Shown: in pieces, positions 23,521-37,600 of the stretch | Layout of the letters: the number at the start of each line of letters is the position of its first letter | Position numbering within the stretch: the first letter of the stretch is position 1 | NCBI GenBank assembly: GCA_002104895.1 | Contig: MCFG01000283.1 | Coordinates: 18,501-82,500, forward strand | Origin: Anaeromyces robustus | Lineage: Eukaryota > Neocallimastigomycota > Neocallimastigomycetes > Neocallimastigales > Neocallimastigaceae | DNA: 64,000 nucleotides | Direction: 5' to 3' | Translations under genes and position numbers: made by a program | Notes under the pieces: generated by a model | Told to the model about the DNA's origin: nothing | Seen by the model: the letters and a program-made list of their open reading frames with translations, nothing else | Databases searched by the model: none

Positions 23521-25468
23521 AAAAAGATCGAGTTAAAAAAAATGTAGACTAGTAATAACTGAATGTAAATTTTTCACTGTTGTTTAAATTTTACAATTGT
23601 TTATCTTCTTTACACTATTATAAAAACACTTTTAGAATATTGATAGTTGTTATAAAATCTCTTTTTGCGAATGTAAATATATTTGAAATCTTGTAAATTC
23701 TTAAATTCATGAAAATTAAAAAAAAGTTAAAGGTGAAGAACTCAAAAATAACTATTCTAAACTCTAATAAAGTATAAGCACATGCATTTGAGTGAATCAA
23801 GCTCATACAATAATTAACGCAATTACAATGGATTCATACAGTGATAATATACAGAAATACATGAAAGGTAAATTTAAAAGAAAATACAAATATCTCATTT
23901 CCTGCATATCCAGCTTATATATATTATTAGAAAAAAGAACAATTATTTAGGAGACTTCATAAAATGCCCTTAACGTCGCCATGTATCGACAGGCATTTAC
24001 CCTCTTCTGAGCATTCCAAATGAATGGAAGTACAGGTCCTCAGAAGAGGAGCTATGATGATACAATTTGATAGGAGTACTCCAATCAAATTGTATCATCA
24101 TAGCATATCCAAATTGGCAATAACCCTTAATACCTAGTTCAATGGATAAAACTCCATCCCAAGGTAATAAACTTTTATATATTTTCAACTTAATAATTCC
24201 TTTACCCCTTTTATCGAATTGTAACTTTTCCATAACTAAATTTTTACCAATAATTAATATACATATATTATATTATATTATTTTACTAAATAATAACCAA
24301 TTCAATAAATTTATTTTTACCATTTTATCTTTCTTCTTTTTTTTATCACATCAATAAAATACAAATAAATTTAACACTTTATTTTAGAAAAATAAATAGT
24401 AATAATAAATGTTTTTTTTTTTTTTTTAATTTTTTTTTTATTTATTTTTTTTATTATTTAAAAAATTTGCGTTAACAATAAAGTTTAATTTACAAATTAT
24501 TATTTATTTTTAATTTTTATCAAATAAAATTTTCTTGCTCTTGGTTTTTTTCTTCCTTAATTCATTACTTTTGGTGATTTTAAATTTGTAATTTTGAATT
24601 TTGAAATTTTTTTTTTTTTTAGTTTTATTTTCAATAATTATATTATTAATATTATTACTTTTTTTTAACTACAAATTTAAATTACCTTTTTTTCATGAAT
24701 AAGAAAGTTTTTCTTCTTTATATATATATATATTATTTATATTATTTATATATATGCTTAAATATTTTACACAATTCTTTTTTTTTTTTTTTGTTCTATT
24801 TTTAAATTGTATATATATATATATATCATTATTATTATTATTATTTTTTTATACAATGTTTTTATTTATATATATATATATATTTCACCATTAAAAAATG
24901 TTTCAATACATATATATTTTAAATACTTTGCTTACTACTACTAATTTTTTTATAATAATTAAAGGAATTAATAGAAATAATGTTAAATTTTTTTTTGTTA
25001 ATTATTAATTATTAATATTATTATAAATATTATTAATTTACTAATGAATAAAAATAAATAATTTTTTTCTTCAATATTTTTTTAAATTTTTGAGCATAAA
25101 TTTTCTATATATATATATATATATATTTTAATTAATTATTATTAATTATTTTTAATTTTTTTTTTTGAAATAATTAAAATATTTTTTTGTTTTTTTTTTC
25201 TTGTAATTACTTTTTTACCTTTAAAATAATTAGTATTAATCCTTTAAAATAATTATAGCATTTTATAATATATTTTTAAATTAATATATTGGATTATTAT
25301 TTCATTATTTGTTTGTTTTTTTTTTATTAATGATAAGTATGATTAAACGTATGTTTATTGTAAAATAAATAAAACTATTAATAAATATGTTTAAAAATTA
25401 CTGAATTTTTTTTTTTAAATTTTACTATATAAGATATTTTCTTTTAGATGATAAATATTATTTTATAT
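23412..25468. other. Intergenic region downstream of the large scaffoldin
   Basis: Mostly A/T runs and (TA)n. A less AT-rich island lies at about 23960-24230, with a long palindrome at 24051-24104. A 78-codon minus-strand ORF (24233-23997) reads through this island, and half of its C-terminal part is encoded by the palindrome. It has no recognisable motif. No promoter or RNA gene could be named. Confidence 0.5.
24051..24104. repeat. 54-bp near-perfect palindrome
   Basis: The two arms are GCTATGATGATACAATTTGA and its complement, meeting at GGAGTACTCC, which is itself palindromic. A single pair of positions breaks the symmetry. A second inverted pair, CCTCTTCTGAG at 24001-24011 and CTCAGAAGAGG at 24039-24049, lies just to the left. 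The structure could fold as a hairpin in DNA or RNA, and resembles the core of a foldback (MITE-like) element, but no target-site duplication was identified. Confidence 0.8.
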
Positions 25469-25675
25469 TTAATATTGAATTAAGAAAGCAAAAACAAATA
25501 GTATTATATAGAAAGTAATTGAAGGTATTTTATGAATTAATGAAAGGGCACCACTTGGTGCTTGAGTTGGTGTAGAGGTTGGTTTAGAGGTTTCAGATGA
25601 TTTAGTAGGAGGTGCTGATGTTTCTTGAGCTGTAGTTGGAGTTGGTCTTGGTTGGTAAGAGGTGGTGTGTTCAGT
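25469..25675 (-). other. C-terminal stalk and GPI-like anchor signal of the large scaffoldin
   Basis: A stretch rich in Pro, Thr and Ser (PTPTTAQETSAPPTKSSE and following) leads to SGALS, a short polar spacer, then the hydrophobic IPSITFYIILFVFAFLIQY and the stop. Small residues before a terminal hydrophobic tail fit a GPI-attachment signal. A plain C-terminal transmembrane helix is the alternative. Either places the scaffoldin at the cell surface. Confidence 0.75.
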
Positions 25676-28600
25676 ATTTGGTTCAACCAACATATTTGGA
25701 TCCAATTTACCTTTTTCCTCTTCATCACATTCATAATAATCTTCTCCTTTCTTAATGTATGATCCACTTTCACATATACTACTTTCTGGATCTGGATCAA
25801 TATATCTACTTTCTTCATCTTCACCAGTAGAACATATATATACATCCTTACTTTCACCATCTTCAAGTTTAATGGTAATTGGATCTCCTGGACATTCCAT
25901 TACTCTACATTTAACATTCTTTGGTTCATCATTTTCTGTTTCATTGTCATTAGCATCAGCACTTTCAGTTTCAGCTTCTCCATTAACTTCATTGGCTTGT
26001 ACATTATATTCTTTAAATCTCTTTTGCTTTCTCTTTCTAAGATCTGGATCTTCCAAATCTTTGTCAGGTACATATTCTTCTTCCTCTTCTTCTTCTTCTA
26101 CTTCAACACATTCATATACTAAATCATTTGGTTCAGATATGAAGTAACCTTCCTTGTCAACCTTTTCACATTCTAATTTATCTTGTTCTTCTGTGGCTGT
26201 ACATTCCATTAATTCATCATCGATGTAATAATAGCCTCCTTCTGTAGCTTGTGTACATACAATTTCATCCTTATCATTCTTTACACAAGCAACTACTTCA
26301 CCATCAGTAGTCATCTTACTACCTTCTTTATCAATATTCTTACAGGTTATTTCTTCATTGTTATCTAATTCACATTCTACATAACTTCCATCATCTAACT
26401 TGTAAACACCTGGTTCAGTAATGTTTTCAATTCCACTAGTATTTCCTTCGCTTTCTTCTCCTTCATCTTCTTCTTCTTCGAAACTATCAACATTACCTTC
26501 ATCTTCATTTTCTTCTCCATTAGCTTCATTACCTTCTCCTTCTCCTTCTTCATCACCCTTTTCAGTATTCTCTTCTTTTTCTTCTTCTTCTTCACCACCT
26601 TCTTCTTCTTGACGCTTTCTTAAATCTCTTCTTGATCCATCATACTTTACAACAACGAAATGATTATCGGTCATAGTAGTGTAATCAATGTAATATCTCA
26701 CACCTTCTGGTTCTATTTGATAACAATCTCCCTTCTTACTACATATGTAACCAACAGTACCTTCCTTTTCATAATCCTTTCTTCTAGTAACAGCATGTCC
26801 TTCCTTAGTAATGAAGTAATAACCATCTAATAATTGAACAACGGAATCATCATTCAATCTATATAATTTATTATTAACAATCTTATAGGTATCAACTGTC
26901 TTTTCAGTGGCAACACATTCATTATTATCTTCGCCTACTAAGTACAATACATTAGATGATAAACATACATCACCAGCATTTAATTCACCATCCTCAACTA
27001 CACATCTTTGTCCATTTTCACTAACTTCAACATTACATTCTCTTTCAATAGTAAAGGCCTTATCTTCTTCACCTGTGAATTGAGCAATAGCGTATGGGTC
27101 TGGAGCACGGTTAAGATAACTACCGACTTCAGGTTTAACACTTTCACAACTACCACCATTATCACATTTAATAAGTTTGGTATTAACTAAGTCTTCAGAA
27201 TCTAAAGCTCTTTCCTTTGTGACATCAATAGCGTAGTAACCTTCTTCACTTACTGTATAGATTTCCTTTTCTTTTACCATTATTAATTTTTGTTTACCAT
27301 TATCGTAATAAACTGGGGTTTCATCACTACCTACTTTACATAGTTTAATTTCATTGTTTTCACCACTAAGTCCATTAATTATATAGAATTTACCATCGGA
27401 TATACAATAATCACCAATATTAAATATTACACTTTCATTAGCACAACTTCCTCCATCCTTATTATAAGTACAAGTAACACTCTTAATACTATAAGATTCA
27501 CCATCATATACAACATAAGTATTTTTATTAGCAATATTTATATAAATTCCACTTTCTAACTCAATCTTTTCAATACTTCCATCTTCATTCATTAGAAGAA
27601 TATTATTTTCATCTACACTATTACTTGCTGCTCTACCTTCAGAGTTAAATACATACAAACCAATTTCGGTAACCTTCTTCAACTTCTTGCCGTCTTTATC
27701 ATATTCAAATATCTTACCATCTGAAAGGAATCTTTCACCAGTAGTTAATACAGCAGAATCAACACTACAACTACTTCCATCACAGACGTATATTAAAACA
27801 TTTTCACCACTTTCTTCAACTAATTTATTATTCTGATTAACCATATAATATCCTGGTTTAACCAATGTTACATATTCACCATTAAATTTAACAAGTTTAC
27901 TTACAGCAGTTCCATTTAATTTACCTCCAATTTTATCAGATGTTAAATATAATGGTGATTCAGCAGCAGCACTTAAACAATTTCCTGTTTCAATAGCTGA
28001 AGTTGCAGTTTCCGTAATTAAATACATCTTATTTCCAACTTCTTTACCATCCTTATTATAACAATAATTACCTGCTTCAATAGTTTCTTCTTCGGTAAAT
28101 GTCTTACAGTTACTTGTACCATCCTTATTTTCAGTAACCTTGCATGTTACAATTTCACCGGCATTCCATGAACTACCATCATTGGTTATAACACTCTTAA
28201 CATTTCCTCCCTTATTAACGTATATACCTGGTGAATTACTTTGCGTAATATCATTTTGAATTAATACTCCATTAACATTCAAAACTTCAAAGGCACTTAT
28301 AACAGTATCCTTAGCAACTACTGCCTTTTGCTTATTATTAATGAAGAAGTATCCTTCTTCCATTTCGACTGCCCATTTATCAACATCTACATTCTTAATT
28401 AATGGTAATTTCTCTGCCAACTTATTTACATATCTATTACCAACATCAATTTTGTCACTATTTACTAATTCACATGACTTTCCATTACAACTATATAATT
28501 CTCCTTCAACTTCTTCATTACTTTCTAATGGAATACCTGTTGATTTATCTAATAAAACATATCCATTTACATTTACAACTGATATTTGATCATTTTTAAC

Positions 28601-31600
28601 TCGTAAAAGTTGTTTATCTTTCTCAATATAGGCGTATGCATTTCTTCCAACACTACTTACAGACTTATAACTATATTCACCATCACGTTTAGCTAATTCT
28701 GATTCGCCTTTAATAATTACAATTTGTTTATTATCAATACATATATCACCACTTTCCATTGGTTCACTTGAAGTAACAGTTATTCCATCCTCTTCAACAG
28801 TACAAGTTGGAACTGAAACTGGTTTTTGCCATACTCCTTTCATCTCAACAATAATAGCTTCACTTGGATTACTTTGACTTACATATTTACCATCACTAAC
28901 ATTTTCCATAATGTTTACAATTTCCATTCCTTCCTTTCTTACTTCAAAAGCATAGGCAACTTCCTTTCCTACTGATACAGACTTTCCATTTTCATTAAAG
29001 AAGTAATATCCATCTTTTGAAGTTTTAACCCATGTAGATTTTTCACTATCATAGTATAATATAACAGGAATCTCTTTATTATCATTAGCAAAATTCATAT
29101 AATATTTACTCTTTAAACTCTTAGTAATACCGCATTTTCCTTCTTTGCATGAATAGGCAATAGCTCTATTTTCTTTCTTATTATCATAAATCTTTCCATA
29201 CAAATCTACTACATATATACCTGACTTTTCGATACGGTTATAACTATCCTTACTAAGTGCATATAAACTATCATCTACAAGATAATAATATATTCCATCA
29301 TCGGTACTGAACATACAATTATTATTATCATCAGATTTCTGTGAAATTTCTACCTTTGGAATACAAATACCTCTACTACTTTCATAACAAAATTCTTGTG
29401 GTTCAATCAATTCACGAATTTCGTAGGATTTACATCCTTTTCTTCCTGTTACAACAACATTATCTACTGCTAGTTCAGCATCTTCCCATTTATCATTAGT
29501 ATTTTCAACCATTAATCCTTTAAATACATAAAATCCAGATTTTTTAATTCCTTCTGTAACATCGTTAACATTACCATTTACTATTTGAAGTACTTTATTA
29601 ACTCTATTATCCGCTTTGTTAATACCATATCCATCTTCAAAGAAGAAGTAATAACCATCATCCTTTACTATTTTCCATAATTTAGTTCCTGAATTATATT
29701 CTAATACATTTTCTTTTCCATTAGATTTATTAACCATTACATTTCTCTTCTTAAATTCTTCCAATTTTTGAACATTACATGGTAAACTCTTTCCATCGTA
29801 ATAGCATACTTCATATTGCGCAGTATTTAAATTCTCTTCAACAGTATTTATAAATGGTTCAAATACATTGCCATTCTTTTTCATAGCATATATTCCTTCG
29901 TCAACTTCATCTAACTCTCTTGTTAATTTTTTATATAATTTATTATCAATTATAACAAATACATTTTCTATTTTATTACTATTTTTTATCTTAAGAAATT
30001 TATTTCCACTATCATATTCAATTATACCACTGACTATTTTCTTTAATCCTAGAGTAATTTCACCTTCTTTAGCGAAATTAATATATATATTCTTCATGTT
30101 AATATCATCTTCTGTTAATGTTTTTAATTCACCGTCTTTCGTTAATTCATATAATTTACTGTATCTTTCATCACCATTTACACTACCATCTTCATTAAAT
30201 AAATAATATCCGGGTTGATCAACATTCATGAACTTTTTACTTAATTTATTATATTTCAATAATTGATTATTACCATTTCCAGCTCCATTAATTATAACAT
30301 CTGATTCAACATTTATTATCTCCTTTTCTGCACAATTACCATTTCCACATTCAATTACCTTATATGGAATTTCATATATATCACTACTAAATCCTTCCAT
30401 TTTATCATTTAACACAAATATACCACTTTTCATTCCTTGTACTGAAAGTCCATCCAGTCTATATAAATTAGATCCACTCATGTAATACTTAACAGCATCT
30501 ACTCCACCAGTATGACATAACTTCTTAGTAACTGACTCTTCTCCACTCTCTTGTACACTTACTTCAACAATATACAACTTTTTGGTATTTCCTGATAATG
30601 TGTAGCAAATATCATTATCGGTTAATGTAACTTCTTCACTATCTCCATCACAAGTCTCATCATTATTTACTTTACATTTTTTAATATCAGTATTAATTGT
30701 ATAAGATCCTTCATAGTTATTAACAACAACAATCTCATTATTACTATCTGTTACTGCACTATTTATATATTTACCATTGTTAACAGCATTACCATATCCA
30801 TCAAATACTCCAGTATCTGGTATTTCTTCCTTTATATTTGCTGCAACATTTTTACTGTTAAAGAAGTAATAACCACTACTACTTTCTTTCATCCATTTAT
30901 TTCCTTTACCATAGTATACACCATTACTTCCTATATTATCATTAGCATAATAATAAGCATCTTCTCCTGAATAACTACTACATTCATATATATCAGTTTC
31001 TTTCATCTCATTAGTATCTGGATTCTCCTCCATTCTGTAACCACATAAATATGCTCCTTTGGAATTTCCTTTAAGTTCCGTTTGTACAGTTAAATTAAAT
31101 GGTTTATTCTTTTCTCCAATTATATAATAACCAATATATGGATTATTATCATTACCTCCGTCAGTAAACATTAACATTTCATTCTTTTCAACTCTTACAA
31201 TACTATTATATACATATCCACCTGAAAATTCTACATCATCTAAATTAACGTAACTTGTTCCTTCATCATATTTTACACAATTTTCAGATGAAGCATTTTC
31301 AGAAATTGGACTTATAGCTAAATATAAACCACTGTATTCACCATCACTGACTATACATGGAGAACCTACCGGAATAATTTCTCCTTCTTGTACATTAATA
31401 CATTTATTCTTTTCATTAACTATACATTTATTTAATACACTCTTAATTCTTGAATTTCCTCCTGAACTTCCAGTTGCTCTTTTTCTTCTAGCACTACCTT
31501 CTTCTTCTTGTTCTTCCTTTATTGGAATACTCATTGATTGAATTACCACACCTTCATCATTTATACTTGCTTTATTCCAGTATATACCTATATTACTGAA

Positions 31601-34600
31601 AGTCTTTACCACATCACTTATTACTTTCCAACTATCACCTTTCTGATACACCGTAATTTCAGTTTTCTTATCAAGCGTAACATTTTGAGTATTTCTGTAT
31701 GGAATAAGATTAATTTCTTCTTCACTTTTTTCAAATATATAATAACCTTCATCTTCAACCCAATCTACCGTTTGTTTTCCACTATTCAACATAAGCATTA
31801 CTTTACTCTTAGGGTCAAAGTTAGATTGCAATAAATGATATTTATTATCTGAAATTGAATAATGACTTTTCTTTTCATCATCGTCATTAACTGGATTTCT
31901 AGTTACATAATTACTTACATCATATCTGGATTTATAGAATTTAACCTCATCATCATAAACAACATATATCAATTCACCCTTACTGATACTTTCTGAGAGC
32001 GTACATTGTTTTGTATTATTATTATTTATTACACAACGACGTTTAATAACATCCCATGACTTTTGAGATCCATCATATTTAATTAATTTTTCCGTTGAAG
32101 CTTTATTAATATAGACTTTATTTATTTGAGGTTTTAATATTTCCTCACAATTTTGCTTCTTACATTCATACATTCTAGTCTTTTTCAATTCCACACTTTT
32201 TTCAACACCATTATGAGTTTCAGTATTAAATATATAATACCCTATATTATTTTCAAATATACTTACAATTGAATCTTCACTAAATTTAATTAAATCATCT
32301 CTCTCTTTATGACCAAGGAATTTAGATTTTTTATATTTGTAGAAGTAATCCTTTCCATCATTAGCTATACATTTACCCTTATCTCCTGCTTTTATAAAGT
32401 TCTCTACATATATTAATTTATTTTCATTACTCTTTCCAGAACGGTAACAATAACTGTTTCTTAATAAATTATCTTCTGATTTACATACTCCTTCTTTACT
32501 ATTATATTCACAAGCTACAACGCTTTCCTCTTTACATACAAACTTTTCTGTTCCACGTATACATTTTATAATTAATCCTTCATTACCTCCATCTACATAA
32601 TATCCTTCCATACCATTCTCCTCATCTAATACCTTACAATCACCACTATCATAACACTTTATTAAGTTATTAAATGCAGAATTTAAATAATAACCTTTTC
32701 TTTCTTTTACTATACTTAATTTATTATTCTTAGAATTACATTTATATAACTTATCATAAGTTAATTCATTATTATCATTCTTATAAAACATATATTCATC
32801 CTTTCCATTAACTCCACAACTAGTCTTCAATTTACATTCTTTATTACATACATATAATTTCAAATTCGATTTTCCACTTATATCAATTTCTTTATCATCT
32901 TCTAATTCAACAACTCTATCAGCTTCATTAACAATATAAATACCATCACTATATTTATATATTTCATTACTACTAGTAATTTCATACAATTTTTTATTAG
33001 CAACTTTTATTAAACTATCTCCTTCATCTTTAACATCTTCACCACTATTCATTTTTTTATACAGATATGGTGTACAACTACCTTCACTTGAAGTTGTCAA
33101 ATTTTCCAATGCAAGGTAAATTCTATTTTCTGTTATACATACCTCTCCACTATTTACATTTTCCGTTAATGCTTTACATTTACCACTTTGGAAATCATAG
33201 GTACATGCACTTGCAACTTTTGACACACAATTTCCTTCATTACAACTAATTATATATTCAGAAGCAGTATTATAATCATCTTTCAATATTTTATTTAATT
33301 TTTTATTATTATTTATTACTTCACCATTTAATGAATTAATAACAACACCTTGTCCATTACCACCAATATTCATATATGAATATTTATCAACTGCATATGC
33401 ATTACCATTAACATTATAATAATAAGTGCTTACATCTGCTTCACTTGGCATTTGAACACAATTTTCAACATCAATACCTGTATTTATTTCTTTCAATGCT
33501 AAATATTTATTTGTAGAACTTACACAAATACCACCCGCATCTACTTTAATTTCTTCAAGTTTTGCCTTATATTTCTCATCTTCATAAGATATATAACAAT
33601 TATTTGGTTTATATTCACTTAATTGTCTACAATTCAATAATTCATTATTTACTATACTCCATTTCATTACACCATTTTTATCTTTCTTGTATTGATACAA
33701 CACATTATTTCCATTTTCATCTTGTGCATTTTTATTATAATAATAACCTTCATAATTTACTTCAATACATTTATTATCTTTACATTTGTAAGCTTTTTTT
33801 ACATTAACATTATCTACTGTACTTATTATCTTGTTATTAGTATCTAACAATATAATTCCATCACTTTTATCAACTATCCAATTATCATTACAGGATGATC
33901 CTTCCGTACATGGACTTGTCATCATCACATTACTAACACTGTCAAGTACTGTAATACCTCCACTTGTTTCTTTTTCACATTTTCCTGTACTCTTACAGTT
34001 AAACATTATATCATCAATGTAATAATAGCCTTCTTTATTAACAACACTAATTTCATTTGATGAAATTTCAACTAAATTATATCCTGCCTCAGAAACAGGG
34101 AAATCATCAGTAGTAGATGATATTTTAAGAATTCCATATTTTTTACCACTACTTTTAATGAAATCAACAGCTTCTACTTTATCTGAAGTATGATCAACTT
34201 TTGATAAACAAAATTTATAATTTCCAGTATTATCTACATTAATTTCACCTGGCTTTTCATTACTACATTGACTTACTGTTTCTTTTGTGTAAGACACACA
34301 ATTAGCACTACTTCCTCCTTTACATTTTATTAATTTATATATTGTTTTATTTGTATATTCTTCATTTTTATATATATTATCATTTGCCTCATTATTAACA
34401 TATAAACCATATCTTGGAGAACTTTCTTCATAACATCCAAATTCTTTATTACAATTTATTAATTTTCCATTTCCACTAATATACCATCCTTCTTTATAAT
34501 CTTTTTCAAAACAAACAACTTTCTTTCCAGCTGAATTAGTAAATTTACCTTCTTTCTCTTCTCCGGGTTGAACACATTGAATTAATGGTTTTTCTTTATT

Positions 34601-37600
34601 CCAATTTGCGTAGAATCCTTCCTTAACATTTTTATCTGTCATAGTACATTTCATTTTACTTTCACCAGAATCAGAACTTCCACTTTCTGTTTCACATAAA
34701 ATTAAATTATTCGGCTCACCACTACTAATATCCTTCATAATATACCAATTTTCTTCAGGATTTGTACTAACTTTACATCCACTTTGAGCAGTACATCTAT
34801 ATAAGTTACCTTCTTCAGATTTACCTCCAACATTACTACCAGCTGTTGTTATAACACGTCTACCATATTTTTCATCATTGACAACAACAAATGTATCCAT
34901 ATCAACCCATGTTACTGAATTACTACTAATAGAAGTAATTATTTCAATATTAGTTGTTTTTACTTTAAATCCTGGGAAATCTTTTGTATTAGATACATTC
35001 ATAATCATCGCATACTTTTCAGAAATACCTTTAATACCGACTTGCTTATCGCTTCTTACACATACTTTTAATTCTTCATTATTATATATAAGTATTCCAC
35101 TATTTTGACAAGTCTTACTTTCTACAGCTTCCATCAAATTACATTTATTACTTTCTTTAGTGTTGTCACAGCTTATATACTTATTATTTTCATAATTATC
35201 ACTGAAATACCATCCACTGTTAATATTTTCCATTAATTTACATTGTACAGTTTCAGTAGTACCAATATACTTTTCTTTTTCACATTTGTACATATTTCCA
35301 GAACCATTTACATTTTCAACTATATTATCTCCATTACGTAAAATATATCCTTCTTTTGTATATTGAGTTAAAGTAGTTCCTGTATATTTTACAATAATAT
35401 TAACAACTACTTCGTCATTTGCTTCTTCATCTGGAATTGTAATACCAGCAAATTTATCACCTCTTCCTAAACTTAGCATATAATAATTAACACTTGAAGA
35501 TTCTTTTATTTCAATTGGACTATTAGTTCCCTTAACATTACAGAATTTATATTTACCATCTTTCTTTACTACATTTCCTAGTTTGCTACAGCTATCATCA
35601 ACTATATATGCTATATAACATTTATTTGCTTTACATAATATCATACTTTCATCAACTGCATTAACAAAATATCCATTTGATTTAGTTTCTTGTACAATAC
35701 AATTTCCTTTCAATTCATCACATAAATATAACTTGTCTCCAGCATAATCATTATTCTTTGCTGAACTTCCTTCCAACATTTTGTTATCAGAACCCAATAA
35801 ATAGTAACCTTTTCCTTTAAATATAACATAATAATCTAATCCTGCTTCAACTAAAAATGAACTTTTATTTTCAGATCCAGGGAAAACATTAGATTTATTA
35901 ATGTAGTAGTACAATCTATTACTATCGCCACCACCACTTTTACTTTCATCATATTGCAAATTACCACTACTAATATCACCTATACTTACACTACCTGGTG
36001 TTTCATACTTCTCACAACCATCAGCTCCACACTTAACAATACTATCACCCAATTTTTTATATCCTACACCTACTTTACAACTACCTTTTATACAATAATA
36101 CATTTCAGTACTTGGTCCAACATTATCTACATTTGTTATCAAACTATTTCCATCAATTAATATTACTGAATTTCCTTCAGTAAATGCTTTTTCACTATTT
36201 TCTGCATCTTTTCCTTTATAAATAGTTATATCTTCACCTTGTACTAAAGTACAATAGCTATTTACTGGGAGTACTATATCCTCTTCTCCTACAGTAATTT
36301 TACATTGAACACTACTTCCATTTTTACAATTATTAGTACATACTGAAGATTCAACATTTCCACCTACTCCACCAATATTACCTATACCTATAACAGAATT
36401 ACTCATAACTACAACATAATCCTTGTTATTTGGGAATTTATTATTAGAAGATAGACTTATTTTTTTACCAACATTATTTTTAAGAGAAATAAGTGTTTTA
36501 GAATAGCAAAGAGAATACTCATTACTACTAGTATCATATATTAAATCTCCATCATTATTGTTACCACATGAATTAGATAACTCTTTTACAACAACACAAC
36601 TACCATTACTACATTTTATTCCTTTATATTCAGTATCACCATTAACATACCACCCATCTTTGATATCTTCTTCTTTTATGCATTTTCCATATGATTCATT
36701 ACATTTCAATAATACTTTCATCTCCTTTACTTCATCTTCTTCAGCTAACCTATTTTCATATTCATTCAATAATACATAATTATTTACTTTGAATTGGACA
36801 AAAGAATTTTCATCTCTAATCATTAAATTATTATCTTTATATATAAATTCTCCATTATCAATACTATCAAATTTCTCACTTATATATTCTATCTCAGTTG
36901 CTTCACTAACTTCACCACATGTACCATCTTCACATTTAATAAATTTACCATCATCTTCAGAACTATACCATCCATTATTTTTTTCCAATATCACACAGTT
37001 ACTATCACTACTTGTACATTGATATAATTTATTATCAGCATGACTTGATGACGCAATAGCATTTCCAGTGGCTAATAAAATAAACTTATCCGATACCAAT
37101 TTTGATATAACATATACATTATTTGCTCCAATTTTTTCAATACCCACTAATATTCTATCACCTGTTGATGCCTCAGGGAAATTACCATCAATAAATAATT
37201 CAATAGGATAATATTTATCTTCACTTATATCTACAGCTCCAGAACTAACATCACTTTTACATAATTTAATATTTTTATTAGCATCCAAAATAAGACTACC
37301 TGCACCTTCATTTTCACAACTTGTTCCCTCAATAGATTTCATTTCCTCACATTCTGACTTCATACATTTTGAAAATACCTTTGTTGAAACATTTACAATA
37401 TAACCATTAGTTAAATGCCATTTTCCATTACCTACTTTTGTATAAATTGAACTACCAATACGTTTTTCTTTCATATTTTCTATATTAATCTTTCTATAAG
37501 TTATATCAAACATTTTCACATCAGTACTAGTATCAACAGTATTGACATTATAACACTTCAAATAAGTTTTTGGACTTGTTGGGTTTGAATTATCAGTATA

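Noticed and set aside
23618-23806. 62-codon minus-strand ORF
   Set aside because: Phe/Ile-rich translation of AT-rich DNA with no support.
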